Source of the DNA: CAYQUO01 sp964420835
GTDB lineage: Bacteria; Chloroflexota; Anaerolineae; Anaerolineales; Anaerolineaceae
DNA: 64,000 nt
Direction: 5' to 3'
Assembly (NCBI GenBank): GCA_964420835.1
Contig: CAYQUO010000001.1
Location: 259,701 to 323,700 of the forward strand
The notes beneath the pieces are model-generated. The model did not search any database. It was not told where the DNA came from and saw only the letters and a list, made by a program, of their open reading frames with translations. Positions 32,202 through 39,641 of the stretch are shown here, in pieces. A program made the position numbers and the translations under genes. The first letter of the stretch is position 1; each line of letters begins with the position of its first letter.

Positions 32202-33299
32202 ATGATCTTGCATCTGATTAACGGATTCCTGGGGTCGGGGAAGACCACGGCCATTATTTCAGCAACAAAAACGCTTATGGAAAAAGGCGCCACGGTGGGC
32301 ATTGTCACCAACGACAAGGGACATTTCCAGGTGGATACGGCCTTCTTCCAGTCCCGCAGGATCCCCACCCGGCAGGTGACCGGAGGCTGTTTCCGCTGCA
32401 GTTTTTCGGAGTTTGAGGAAAAGATCGGCCAACTCCAGGAAGAGGAGGCACCGGACGTCATTTTCGCTGAATCAGTGGGTTCCTGCGTGGACCTGGTGAA
32501 CACCATCTTCAGCCCATTGCGGCGGAACACTTCGCTGCAGGTTGAACGAACCACCTATTCGGTATTTGCCGACATCCGTCTCTTCCAGTACTGGGTCAAC
32601 GGGGAGCCGCTGCCATTCAGCGATGCGATTAACTATCTCTTTGCCAAGCAGATGGAAGAAGGCACGATCCTGGTGCTGAACAAGGCGGACCTGCTCCAGG
32701 CGCAGGAACGGCAGGAAACCCTTTCGGCGGCTGTCGACAGGTACCCCGGCAAGAAGATCCTGCTGCAGGATTCGCGCGACTCTGCCTCGCTGGCGCCCTG
32801 GCTTTTGGAACTGGAGCGTGCCGGCTGGGAGGAAAAGCGGGAAGGTTTTACAGTCGATTATCCGACCTACAAGGGCGGAGAGCAGGAGATGGCCTGGCTG
32901 GACAGCGTTCTGACCCTGGAAGCCGACGAAACAGCGAAGATGCAGCCGGCGTTGAGCGAATTTATCGCTGCGCTGCTGGGGATGCTTCAGGACAGGGATG
33001 CCATGGTCGGCCACATCAAGTTCTTCCTGGAAAACGGGGGGGAGGGGAAGAAATTCAGCCTGACGACCGCCGACCTGATGAAAAAGCCCGCCTCTGCCCA
33101 ATGGATGGATTTGATCCCTGAAGTGGATGGAACAGCCTTGCGGCTGACCCTGAATGCCCGGGCAGCCATGAGAGCGGAAGTGTTCTCCGCCATGGTAAGG
33201 GATGCCGTGGAAAGGGTTGCTGCCATGCCCGGTGTACAGATGGACCTGAAGCCCGGCTCGGCTTACAACCCGGAAATGTCCATGTACAAACCCTGTTAA
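32202..33299 (+). CDS. CobW/P47K-like GTPase
   Basis: 365 residues. Walker A is GFLGSGKTTAI, the guanine motif NKAD is in LVLNKADLL, and the metal-site segment is GGCFRCSFSEF instead of the usual GCxCC, so the Cys pair is spaced CxxC. The C-terminal half differs from the classical CobW_C domain and resembles GTPases found next to corrinoid or metal-enzyme genes. It may be a metallochaperone for the metal brought in by the ZIP protein. It is part of the ZIP-CobW-DUF364 operon. Confidence 0.85.
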   Translation: MILHLINGFLGSGKTTAIISATKTLMEKGATVGIVTNDKGHFQVDTAFFQSRRIPTRQVTGGCFRCSFSEFEEKIGQLQEEEAPDVIFAESVGSCVDLVNTIFSPLRRNTSLQVERTTYSVFADIRLFQYWVNGEPLPFSDAINYLFAKQMEEGTILVLNKADLLQAQERQETLSAAVDRYPGKKILLQDSRDSASLAPWLLELERAGWEEKREGFTVDYPTYKGGEQEMAWLDSVLTLEADETAKMQPALSEFIAALLGMLQDRDAMVGHIKFFLENGGEGKKFSLTTADLMKKPASAQWMDLIPEVDGTALRLTLNARAAMRAEVFSAMVRDAVERVAAMPGVQMDLKPGSAYNPEMSMYKPC

Positions 33300-33320
33300 A
33301 GCGTGAGGAAATGAGGAACG

Positions 33321-34061
33321 ATGAAGATACTGCAGACCATCCTGGATTCACTGCCGGTCGAACCGATACCCGTGCGCAAGGTTGTCATTGGTTTGCACTG
33401 GACGCTGGTAAGCAGCCGGCATTGCGGCCTGGGGTCCACACTGGTGGGAGAAGGCCCGCACGGGCATTCCAGGCTGCAGGGCGTTGGAAAACTGCATAAA
33501 AAAAGCGCCCAGGAACTTGCCCGCTGGGTGCTTTCAGAGAACCTGCTCGAAGCCAGCATAGGCATCACGGCCCTTAATTCCATCCTGGATTTTGAGGAGC
33601 ACCAGGTGGTGCAGGTGAACGCCGCCGAGGTGATCGCCCGCAGGAGCCGGGGGAGGAACCTGGTCATTGTCGGGCATTTCCCGTTCGTTGACCAGTTGAA
33701 GCCCATTACCAGGAATTGCTGGGTGATCGAGAAACGCCCCTACGGGGATGATTTTCCAGAAGAGGCCGCCAGCGATTTCATTCCCCGGGCGGACGTGGTG
33801 GCCATCACCGGCACGGCGTTCATTAATCACACCATGGAAGGGCTGCTGGCTTTGTGCCGGCCCGAATCCCTGGTGCTTGTCCTGGGGCCATCTACGCCGC
33901 TTTCTCCGCTGCTCTTCAACCACGGTGTATCCATCCTCTCCGGAGCGCGTGTGACCGACGAAGAGGAGGCCGTTGCCACCATCACACAGGGGGCATCCCT
34001 GCCCCAGGTGAAGGGGGTCCGGCTGATCACGATGGCGCAGCACAAGGACCTGTTGGAGTAA
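33321..34061 (+). CDS. DUF364 (putative heavy-metal chelation) protein
   Basis: 246 residues. The N-terminal DUF4213-like part (about 20-90, VVIGLHWTLVSSRHCGLGST) is followed by the DUF364 part (about 105-246), with VIVGHFPFVDQL, IEKRP and VVAITGTAFINHTMEGLL. These proteins are predicted metal chelators or ligand-binding enolase/PNP-like folds; the activity has not been shown. Its place after ZIP and CobW genes supports a link to metal handling. Confidence 0.87.
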   Translation: MKILQTILDSLPVEPIPVRKVVIGLHWTLVSSRHCGLGSTLVGEGPHGHSRLQGVGKLHKKSAQELARWVLSENLLEASIGITALNSILDFEEHQVVQVNAAEVIARRSRGRNLVIVGHFPFVDQLKPITRNCWVIEKRPYGDDFPEEAASDFIPRADVVAITGTAFINHTMEGLLALCRPESLVLVLGPSTPLSPLLFNHGVSILSGARVTDEEEAVATITQGASLPQVKGVRLITMAQHKDLLE

Positions 34062-34108
34062 CCGGGTTTTTTCGTCAGTGATGCGCCCTAATTCTCGCAT
34101 CTTCCCTA

Positions 34109-34136
34109 TTGAATCCGGGGAAAATGTATTTATAAT
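34109..34136 (+). promoter_or_regulatory. Promoter upstream of the Tyr/Pro-rich secreted protein
   Basis: TTGAAT (34109-34114) and TATAAT (34131-34136) are spaced 16 bp apart. The transcript would have a 5' leader of about 100 nt, in which I see no clear structure. Confidence 0.75.
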
Positions 34137-34246
34137 TAAGGTGATACCGAATTGGCTGCTTAAGGACTTACACCCACAGGGCGTCAACCCGGTCCGGATT
34201 GCGGGACTTTGTTGAACTGGCGGGTGCCCGATCACAGGAGGTGACC

Positions 34247-34879
34247 ATGAAAACCGTAATTTCCTCGCTTGCGCTTGCCCTCATCCTGGCCGCATTATTT
34301 GCTGCCCCGGTGGCAGCTGCATCGCCGGCACATTGGGGCTATCCGCCGTATCCGTACCCCCAGCCGACTCACATTGATTATGGCTGGCAGCCACCGCCGC
34401 CAACCTTTGACCCGAACGTGCCCTGGGTGCCGGCCAACACTTTGCGCCCTGCCCAGCCAAAACCGACCTATACCTATTACTACCCGGCCCCAACCTGGTA
34501 CCAGCCTCCACAGCAGTATTATTATGGGTATTACTACCCGGCATGGAACTACTGGTACAACCCGCCGGCATACACTCCCCCAAGTTACACCGGCGTCAGC
34601 CTTTCCACCACCTTTGCCAGGAGGGGCGATACGGTGACGGCCTATGTGGGCGGTTTTCCCGCCAATGCCGACGTGGACTTTCGCATTGGCAGGCTGGGGG
34701 CTGGTTCCAGCCTCATCTACGATGCCGTAACCGGCCCGGATGGCCGGGCAAGTATCAGCTTCGCCATGCCGGTGAGCGCCAACCCGGGTGAATTGTGGAA
34801 CGTTTTCGTTGTCACCACCGAAATGGCGCCGGGGTATGGAAAGGAAGCCTACTCGCCAAACATCTACATCGGCAACTGA
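34247..34879 (+). CDS. Secreted protein with Tyr/Pro/Gln-rich region and beta-sandwich domain
   Basis: 210 residues. A Sec signal peptide (1-24, cleavage after VAAA) is followed by about 90 residues rich in Tyr, Pro, Gln and Trp (such as TYTYYYPAPTWYQPPQQYYY). The C-terminal domain of about 95 residues (VSLSTTFARRGDTVTAYVGG ... NIYIGN) reads like an Ig-like surface domain. The start follows AGGAGGTGA. It is probably exported and may be surface-attached or cross-linked through Tyr. No known family was recognised. Confidence 0.75.
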   Translation: MKTVISSLALALILAALFAAPVAAASPAHWGYPPYPYPQPTHIDYGWQPPPPTFDPNVPWVPANTLRPAQPKPTYTYYYPAPTWYQPPQQYYYGYYYPAWNYWYNPPAYTPPSYTGVSLSTTFARRGDTVTAYVGGFPANADVDFRIGRLGAGSSLIYDAVTGPDGRASISFAMPVSANPGELWNVFVVTTEMAPGYGKEAYSPNIYIGN

Positions 34880-34905
34880 TCCTTCGCAGGAAGATCAACA
34901 TCCGC

Positions 34906-34933
34906 ATGCCGGTGCCAACGCGCCGGCATTTTT
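34906..34933 (+). terminator. Intrinsic terminator between the secreted protein and the convergent Fur gene
   Basis: The stem ATGCCGG/CCGGCAT (34906-34912 with 34923-34929) is followed by a run of five T residues. Confidence 0.75.
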
Positions 34934-34962
34934 CGTGCGCCTGGAGGCGGCGATTGCCGGCG

Positions 34963-35346
34963 TCAGGCTTTTGCCTGGCATTCGCTGCACATGCCAAAAA
35001 GGATGAGGTGCCGGGTGGCAACCTGGAAGCCGTACTGGCTTTGCACCTGGTCGAAAAACTCCTGCACACCTTCGTTTTCAATGCATAAAGCCCGGCCGCA
35101 GCACTGGCAGACCAGGTGATGGTGCAATTCATCGGTGAGCAATTCGTAAACAATCGACCCGGTGCCCATGTCCGAGATGGACACCTGTCCGCGTTTTACC
35201 AGCCTGTCCAGGGCACGGTAAACGGTGGAGGGGTTGAGCGCCGGCAGGCGTTTACGGACCTCTTCGTAGATCTGCTGGGAATTCAGGTGGGCATGCCCGC
35301 AGGCCAGGGTTTCCAGGATGAATTGTTCCACGGATGATGCGCGCAT
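34963..35346 (-). CDS. Fur-family metal regulator, probably nickel- or cobalt-responsive (Nur-like)
   Basis: 127 residues from ATG 35346; the ATG at 35370 overlaps the -10 and is unlikely. The winged helix (ALNPSTVYRALDRLVKRGQV) and the metal-binding segment ELHHHLVCQCCG with a C-terminal MCSEC zinc pair are typical of Fur. It lacks the PerR-type Asp (here IEN). It is divergent from a CbiMQO transporter and Lar genes, so regulation of Ni or Co uptake is the best guess, as in Nur. Confidence 0.85.
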   Translation of the reverse strand: MRASSVEQFILETLACGHAHLNSQQIYEEVRKRLPALNPSTVYRALDRLVKRGQVSISDMGTGSIVYELLTDELHHHLVCQCCGRALCIENEGVQEFFDQVQSQYGFQVATRHLILFGMCSECQAKA

Positions 35347-35368
35347 ATCAATTCCACTTTCAACGGTC

Positions 35369-35440
35369 ATTATAATGCAATAAATTGCATCTGCAAAATC
35401 ATGAGTTATAATTGAACAATTGATCTTTCCACTTTATATC
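35369..35440. promoter_or_regulatory. Divergent promoters and palindromic operator between the Fur-type gene and cbiM
   Basis: A perfect 7-2-7 palindrome ATGCAAT-AA-ATTGCAT occupies 35375-35390. It fills the spacer between TTTGCA (-35, 35397-35392) and TATAAT (-10, 35374-35369) of the minus-strand fur promoter. On the plus strand TTGAAC (35412-35417) and TATATC (35435-35440), 17 bp apart, form the cbiM promoter. A smaller repeat AATTG-AA-CAATT (35410-35421) overlaps this -35, 33 bp from the first palindrome. Confidence 0.75.
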
Positions 35441-35460
35441 ACTATTAAAGGAGTTCAGCC

Positions 35461-36426
35461 ATGTTGTATTCACCGATCCCTTCCCCCAAAGCCATGCACA
35501 TCCCGGATGGTTTTCTCTCCGTACCGGTTTCCATCGTGCTTTGGGCCATCTCCCTGGTCCTTGTCGGGATGGCTCTCCGCAAGTCGCGGCTGCAGTTGGG
35601 CGAACGGCACCTGCCGCTGATGGGCGTCCTGGCGGCGGCGATCTTCGCCGGGCAAATGCTCAACTTCAGCGTAACGGGCGGCACTTCCGGGCACCTGCTG
35701 GGGGCTGCCATTGCAGCCATTCTTTTGGGCCCGTGGCCGGCCGTGCTGGTGATGACCTCGGTGGTGGCAGTCCAGGCCCTGCTCTTCCAGGATGGCGGCC
35801 TGCTGGCGCTGGGGGCGAACATCTTTAATATGGCCATTGTGGGCGTCTTTGTGGCCTATGCAGTTTACATCCTCCTTCGCAGGCTGTTCAGCGCCCGCCC
35901 ATGGGGGGTCGTGGTGGCGGGTTTTGTTGCTGCCTGGGTGTCCATCCTGGTCGCATCCCTGGCCTGTGCCCTCCAACTGGCAGTTTCGGGAACCTCGCCG
36001 GCGAACATTGCCGTGCCAGCCATGGCAGCCATTCACGCCTTGATCGGCGTGGGCGAAGGTCTCATCACTGCCGGTGCTCTTGGTTTCATCCTGGCGGCCC
36101 GGCGGGATCTGCTGCTGGCCGGCGGCCCGTCTGGTGCCGGCAACCGTGGCGTCCTGGTCGGCGGCACATTGATCGCCCTTGTTCTGGCGGTTCTTTCCCC
36201 GCTGGCCTCCAGTCACCCGGATGGTTTGGAGTGGGTGGCGGAACAGCAGGGCTTTTTGGACAATGCCCGCGAGGCGCTGTTTGAACTCATCCCGGATTAT
36301 TCCGTCCCCGGTATCTCCAATTCAGCCCTGGCCACCATCGTTGCAGGGATCATTGGGGTGGTGGTGGTTTTCGTGGTGGCCTATACTGTTGGCAGGTTGG
36401 AAAAACGCCCCGGCAGCCGGGGTTAA
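35461..36426 (+). CDS. cbiM: CbiM-CbiN-type membrane component of a Ni/Co ECF transporter
   Basis: 321 residues. The first ~235 are CbiM/NikM, with the metal-binding N-terminal motif MHIPDGFLS and GGTSGHLLGAAIAAILLGPW. The C-terminal part carries SPLASSHPDGLEWVAEQQGF (PDGLE domain, the CbiN/NikN function) and a final membrane helix, so both parts are fused. The strong AGGAG site points to ATG 35461, which would place 11 residues before the metal-binding MHIPDG; ATG 35494 would start exactly there but has no ribosome-binding site. It imports Ni2+ or Co2+ with CbiQ and CbiO. Confidence 0.92.
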   Translation: MLYSPIPSPKAMHIPDGFLSVPVSIVLWAISLVLVGMALRKSRLQLGERHLPLMGVLAAAIFAGQMLNFSVTGGTSGHLLGAAIAAILLGPWPAVLVMTSVVAVQALLFQDGGLLALGANIFNMAIVGVFVAYAVYILLRRLFSARPWGVVVAGFVAAWVSILVASLACALQLAVSGTSPANIAVPAMAAIHALIGVGEGLITAGALGFILAARRDLLLAGGPSGAGNRGVLVGGTLIALVLAVLSPLASSHPDGLEWVAEQQGFLDNAREALFELIPDYSVPGISNSALATIVAGIIGVVVVFVVAYTVGRLEKRPGSRG

Positions 36427-36441
36427 ACCCAGGGGAATCCT

Positions 36442-37233
36442 TTGTTTGAACTGTATTCCCATCGGCCAGGCTATTTGCACAGGCTGGATGCCCGGGTTAA
36501 GGTCGTCTTCACGCTGGCATTTGTCCTGTTCCTCTCGCTGACGCCGGCAAATGCCTGGCCGGCTTATGTTCTCTTCCTGGCGTTCAGCCTTTCCCTGGCA
36601 GCGGCCAGCCGGTTGGGCATTGGGTATGTTCTAAAACGCTCATTCCTGGCCATCCCGTTTGTCATGGCTGCTGCTCCCCTGGTTTTCACCGGGCCGGGGC
36701 CTTATTCCAGCATTCCCATCCTCCAGGGGCGGGTTCTTCCCTACAGCCCGCAGGGGCTGGCCAGGTTCATCAGCATTACGCTGCGCTCCTGGATCTCGGT
36801 GCAGGCAGCCATTCTCCTGGCGTCCACCACCCGCTTCCCTGACCTGTTGGCTGCCTTGAAGCAGTTAAAGGTCCCCGGGCTCTTTATTGCCGTCATCGGC
36901 CTGATGTGGCGTTATTTGTTCGTCATCGGAGGCGAAGCGGGGCGCATGTTGCGGGCGCGGGCCAGCCGCAGCGCCACCCTGGAGGGGGGGCGTCGCCCGG
37001 GCGGCAGTGTTGCCTGGCGGGCAAAGGTGACGGGTGGCATGGCGGGCAGCCTGTTCCTGCGTTCCCTTGAGCGCAGCGAGCGGGTGTATGCGGCCATGCT
37101 TTCCCGCGGGTATGACGGCAGCCTGCCCGTTGCCGACTCATCCGGGCTCGCCCGGGTGGATGCCCTTGTGCTGTTTTCAGGCATCCTGCTGGTGGTTTTG
37201 TTGTGGTTCTTGGGCCTGCTGGGCGGGGGGTGA
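36442..37233 (+). CDS. cbiQ: CbiQ, transmembrane (T) component of the Ni/Co ECF transporter
   Basis: 263 residues with about five to six membrane helices. It opens with YSHRPGYLHRLDARVKVVF, and carries the coupling-helix motif ARASR in MLRARASRS plus a second ALERSERVYAAMLSRGYDG-like segment (here LERSERVYAAMLSRGYDG). The start is TTG at 36442 with AGGGGA upstream. It transmits ATP-driven movement from CbiO to CbiM. It lies 15 bp after cbiM and 3 bp before cbiO. Confidence 0.92.
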   Translation: MFELYSHRPGYLHRLDARVKVVFTLAFVLFLSLTPANAWPAYVLFLAFSLSLAAASRLGIGYVLKRSFLAIPFVMAAAPLVFTGPGPYSSIPILQGRVLPYSPQGLARFISITLRSWISVQAAILLASTTRFPDLLAALKQLKVPGLFIAVIGLMWRYLFVIGGEAGRMLRARASRSATLEGGRRPGGSVAWRAKVTGGMAGSLFLRSLERSERVYAAMLSRGYDGSLPVADSSGLARVDALVLFSGILLVVLLWFLGLLGGG

Positions 37234-37236
37234 GAC

Positions 37237-37938
37237 GTGGATCCGCTCATTGCCATACAGAACCTCTCCTTTACCTACCCGGATGGCAGAACGGCGCTTC
37301 AGGATGTCAGTTTGAAGATATACCCGGGAGAAAAGATCGCCCTGGTGGGCGCCAACGGGGCGGGAAAATCGACCCTGTTGCTGCACCTTAACGGCGTTCT
37401 GGACGGCACCGGCAGGGTGGTGGTGAACGACCTCCCGGCAAAAAAAGAGAACCTTGGGCGCATCCGGGGCTGGGTGGGCATGGTCTTCCAAAACCCGGAT
37501 GACCAGCTCTTTTCCACAACGGTGTACGAGGATGTGGCCTATGGGCCGCTCTACCAGGGCCTGGACCAGGGAACCATCCGGCAGCGGGTGGAGAAGGCCC
37601 TGCAGGATGTGGGCATGGCCGGTATGGGCGAGCGCAACCCGTACCACATGAGCGGCGGGGAAAAGAAACGCGTGGCCATTGCCACCGTGCTCTCAATGCA
37701 GCCGCAGGTGCTGGTCTTTGATGAGCCAAGCGCCGGGCTGGACCCGCGGGCGCGCCGTGAACTGATGCGGCTGCTTGGCGGGTTGCCGCAGACCATGATC
37801 ATAGCCACCCACGACCTGGGGCTGGCCAGGGAACTGACCGGCCGCACCATCCTCCTGGACCAGGGGCGCATCGCAGCCGATGGGCCAACCCTTTCGATCC
37901 TGGCTGATGAGGAGTTGATGGCCGCCCATGGCCTGTAA
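37237..37938 (+). CDS. cbiO: CbiO, ATPase of the Ni/Co ECF transporter
   Basis: 233 residues, a complete ABC ATPase. Walker A is GANGAGKST, the Q-loop lies in GMVFQNPDDQLF (typical of ECF ATPases), the signature is MSGGEKKR, Walker B is VLVFDEPSAGLD and the switch His is in IIATHDLG. GTG start at 37237. It powers CbiM/CbiQ. The larB gene follows after 85 bp. Confidence 0.95.
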   Translation: MDPLIAIQNLSFTYPDGRTALQDVSLKIYPGEKIALVGANGAGKSTLLLHLNGVLDGTGRVVVNDLPAKKENLGRIRGWVGMVFQNPDDQLFSTTVYEDVAYGPLYQGLDQGTIRQRVEKALQDVGMAGMGERNPYHMSGGEKKRVAIATVLSMQPQVLVFDEPSAGLDPRARRELMRLLGGLPQTMIIATHDLGLARELTGRTILLDQGRIAADGPTLSILADEELMAAHGL

Positions 37939-38023
37939 GGAACGGGAATTCTGAAGAACTCACCAGCACAAAAGCCGCAAAACCGGTTATAAATAGCCAT
38001 CTTACTTGCAGGATGGATTGAAC

Positions 38024-38809
38024 ATGGATCAGAATTCCTTGCGGATTTTGCTGGAGCAGGTTTCACGGGGAGGTCTGCCGGTGGAGGAGGCCCTGGAGCG
38101 GCTGCGGATGCTGCCCTACGAACTTTTCCGGGAAGAGGCGCGGATCGATCACCACCGGTCCATCAGGACCGGCTTCCCGGAGATTATATACGCCGAAGGC
38201 AAGACCGATGAACAGGTCGTGGAGATCTTTAACCGCTTGAAGAAGCAGAATGGGCAGGTGCTGGCCACCCGGGTCTCTGCCGAAAGATATGAACGCCTGA
38301 AGGACCGCCTGGCGCCGGCAATTTACCACCCGGCGGCGCGGCTGCTTTCCCTGGACCAGCAGCCGGACCGGGAGCGCCATCACGGAGTCTTGGTCATTTC
38401 GGCGGGCACTTCGGATATCCCCGTGGCGGAGGAAGCCGCCATCACCGCCGAACTGCTTGGCAACGGGGTGGAGCGTATCTATGATGTGGGTGTTGCCGGC
38501 ATTCACCGGCTGCTGGAACACCTGCCAAAACTGCAGCAGGCCAGGGTGCTGATCGTGGTCGCCGGCATGGAAGGGGCGCTGCCCAGTGTGGTCGGCGGGT
38601 TGGTGGCTGTTCCGGTGGTCGCCGTGCCAACAAGCGTGGGCTATGGCGCCAGTTTCCAGGGCCTGGCCGCCCTGCTGGGCATGCTCAACAGCTGCGTTCC
38701 CGGCGTGGCGGTGGTGAACATCGACAATGGTTTTGGTGCCGGTTGCCTGGCCTCCCGCATTAACCAGGGCTGCCTGCAAAAGGGAAGGGATGACCAACCA
38801 GGCTCCTGA
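38024..38809 (+). CDS. larB: LarB, pyridinium-3,5-biscarboxylic acid mononucleotide synthase
   Basis: 261 residues. The C-terminal domain resembles AIR carboxylase (PurE): VLVISAGTSDIPVAEEA, VGVAGIHRLLEHL, VVAGMEGALPSVVGGLV and VPTSVGYGASFQGLAALL. LarB carboxylates nicotinic acid adenine dinucleotide in the first step of nickel-pincer nucleotide synthesis. The ATG at 38024 is preferred to a TTG at 38006. Its stop lies inside larE, so translation is coupled. Location after the Ni/Co transporter makes sense. Confidence 0.93.
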   Translation: MDQNSLRILLEQVSRGGLPVEEALERLRMLPYELFREEARIDHHRSIRTGFPEIIYAEGKTDEQVVEIFNRLKKQNGQVLATRVSAERYERLKDRLAPAIYHPAARLLSLDQQPDRERHHGVLVISAGTSDIPVAEEAAITAELLGNGVERIYDVGVAGIHRLLEHLPKLQQARVLIVVAGMEGALPSVVGGLVAVPVVAVPTSVGYGASFQGLAALLGMLNSCVPGVAVVNIDNGFGAGCLASRINQGCLQKGRDDQPGS

Positions 38810-39641
38810 CCTGCCGCTGGACAGCCCGGAACTCCCGCCGGCGGCAAGGGGGAAATTTCGCGCCCTGGCGGAAGACCTTGCCAGGCTGCGTTCGGCCGTG
38901 GTGGCTTATTCCGGCGGGGTCGACAGCAGCCTGCTGGCCTACATCACCTCGCGCATCCTCGGCGAAAGAATGATGGCTATCACCATGCAATCGCCCCTTG
39001 AAACCGGCGAGATGATGCGCACGGCAGCCGAACTGGCGGAAAGGCACGGCATCCCACACCTCGCCCTCTCGCTGGACCTGGCGGGGGAACCCGCCCTGCA
39101 GGCCAACCCTCCGGACCGCTGCTACACGTGCAAGCGCATCATCCTGCACCGGTTGTGGGCATATGCCCGCCGGCACCAGTATCAGGCCGTCCTGGAAGGG
39201 CAGAATGCCGATGACCTTTTGGCCCATCGGCCAGGCCGTAAAGCCGTGCAGGAGACGGGCACGCTTAGCCCGCTGGCGAAGCACGGCCTGACCAAGGCGG
39301 AGGTGCGGCAATTGGCCAGGGTGTGCGGTTTGTCCGTGTGGGACCGGCCCAGCACGCCCTGCCTGGCCACCCGCATACCTTATGGCACCCCGGTCACCCG
39401 GCAGGCCCTGGAGCAGGTGGCCGAAGCCGAAGCCTTTTTGCGGGCATTGGGCTTTTCCATCGTCCGGGTGCGCCATTATGAGGATACGGCCCGGATCGAG
39501 GTTGAGACGGATAAAATGAACCTGCTCCTGAAGCGTCGGAAGGAGATCGTGGAAGCCCTGCGCAGCCTGGGTTACCGGCAGGTGACCCTTGACCTGCAGG
39601 GCTACCGTTCCGGCAGCATGGACGAAGGACTGGAAAAATGA
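38790..39641 (+). CDS. larE: LarE, sulfur transferase of nickel-pincer cofactor synthesis
   Basis: 283 residues of the PP-loop ATP pyrophosphatase family. The ATP motif is AYSGGVDSSLLA, followed by PPDRCYTCKRIILHRL and STPCLATRIPYGTPVT. The Cys residues in RCYTCK and in TPCLATR are candidates for the sulphur donor Cys or for a [4Fe-4S] cluster, as reported for different LarE types. It turns the two carboxylates of P2CMN into thiocarboxylates. It overlaps larB by 20 bp and larC by 4 bp. Confidence 0.93.
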   Translation: MTNQAPDLPLDSPELPPAARGKFRALAEDLARLRSAVVAYSGGVDSSLLAYITSRILGERMMAITMQSPLETGEMMRTAAELAERHGIPHLALSLDLAGEPALQANPPDRCYTCKRIILHRLWAYARRHQYQAVLEGQNADDLLAHRPGRKAVQETGTLSPLAKHGLTKAEVRQLARVCGLSVWDRPSTPCLATRIPYGTPVTRQALEQVAEAEAFLRALGFSIVRVRHYEDTARIEVETDKMNLLLKRRKEIVEALRSLGYRQVTLDLQGYRSGSMDEGLEK

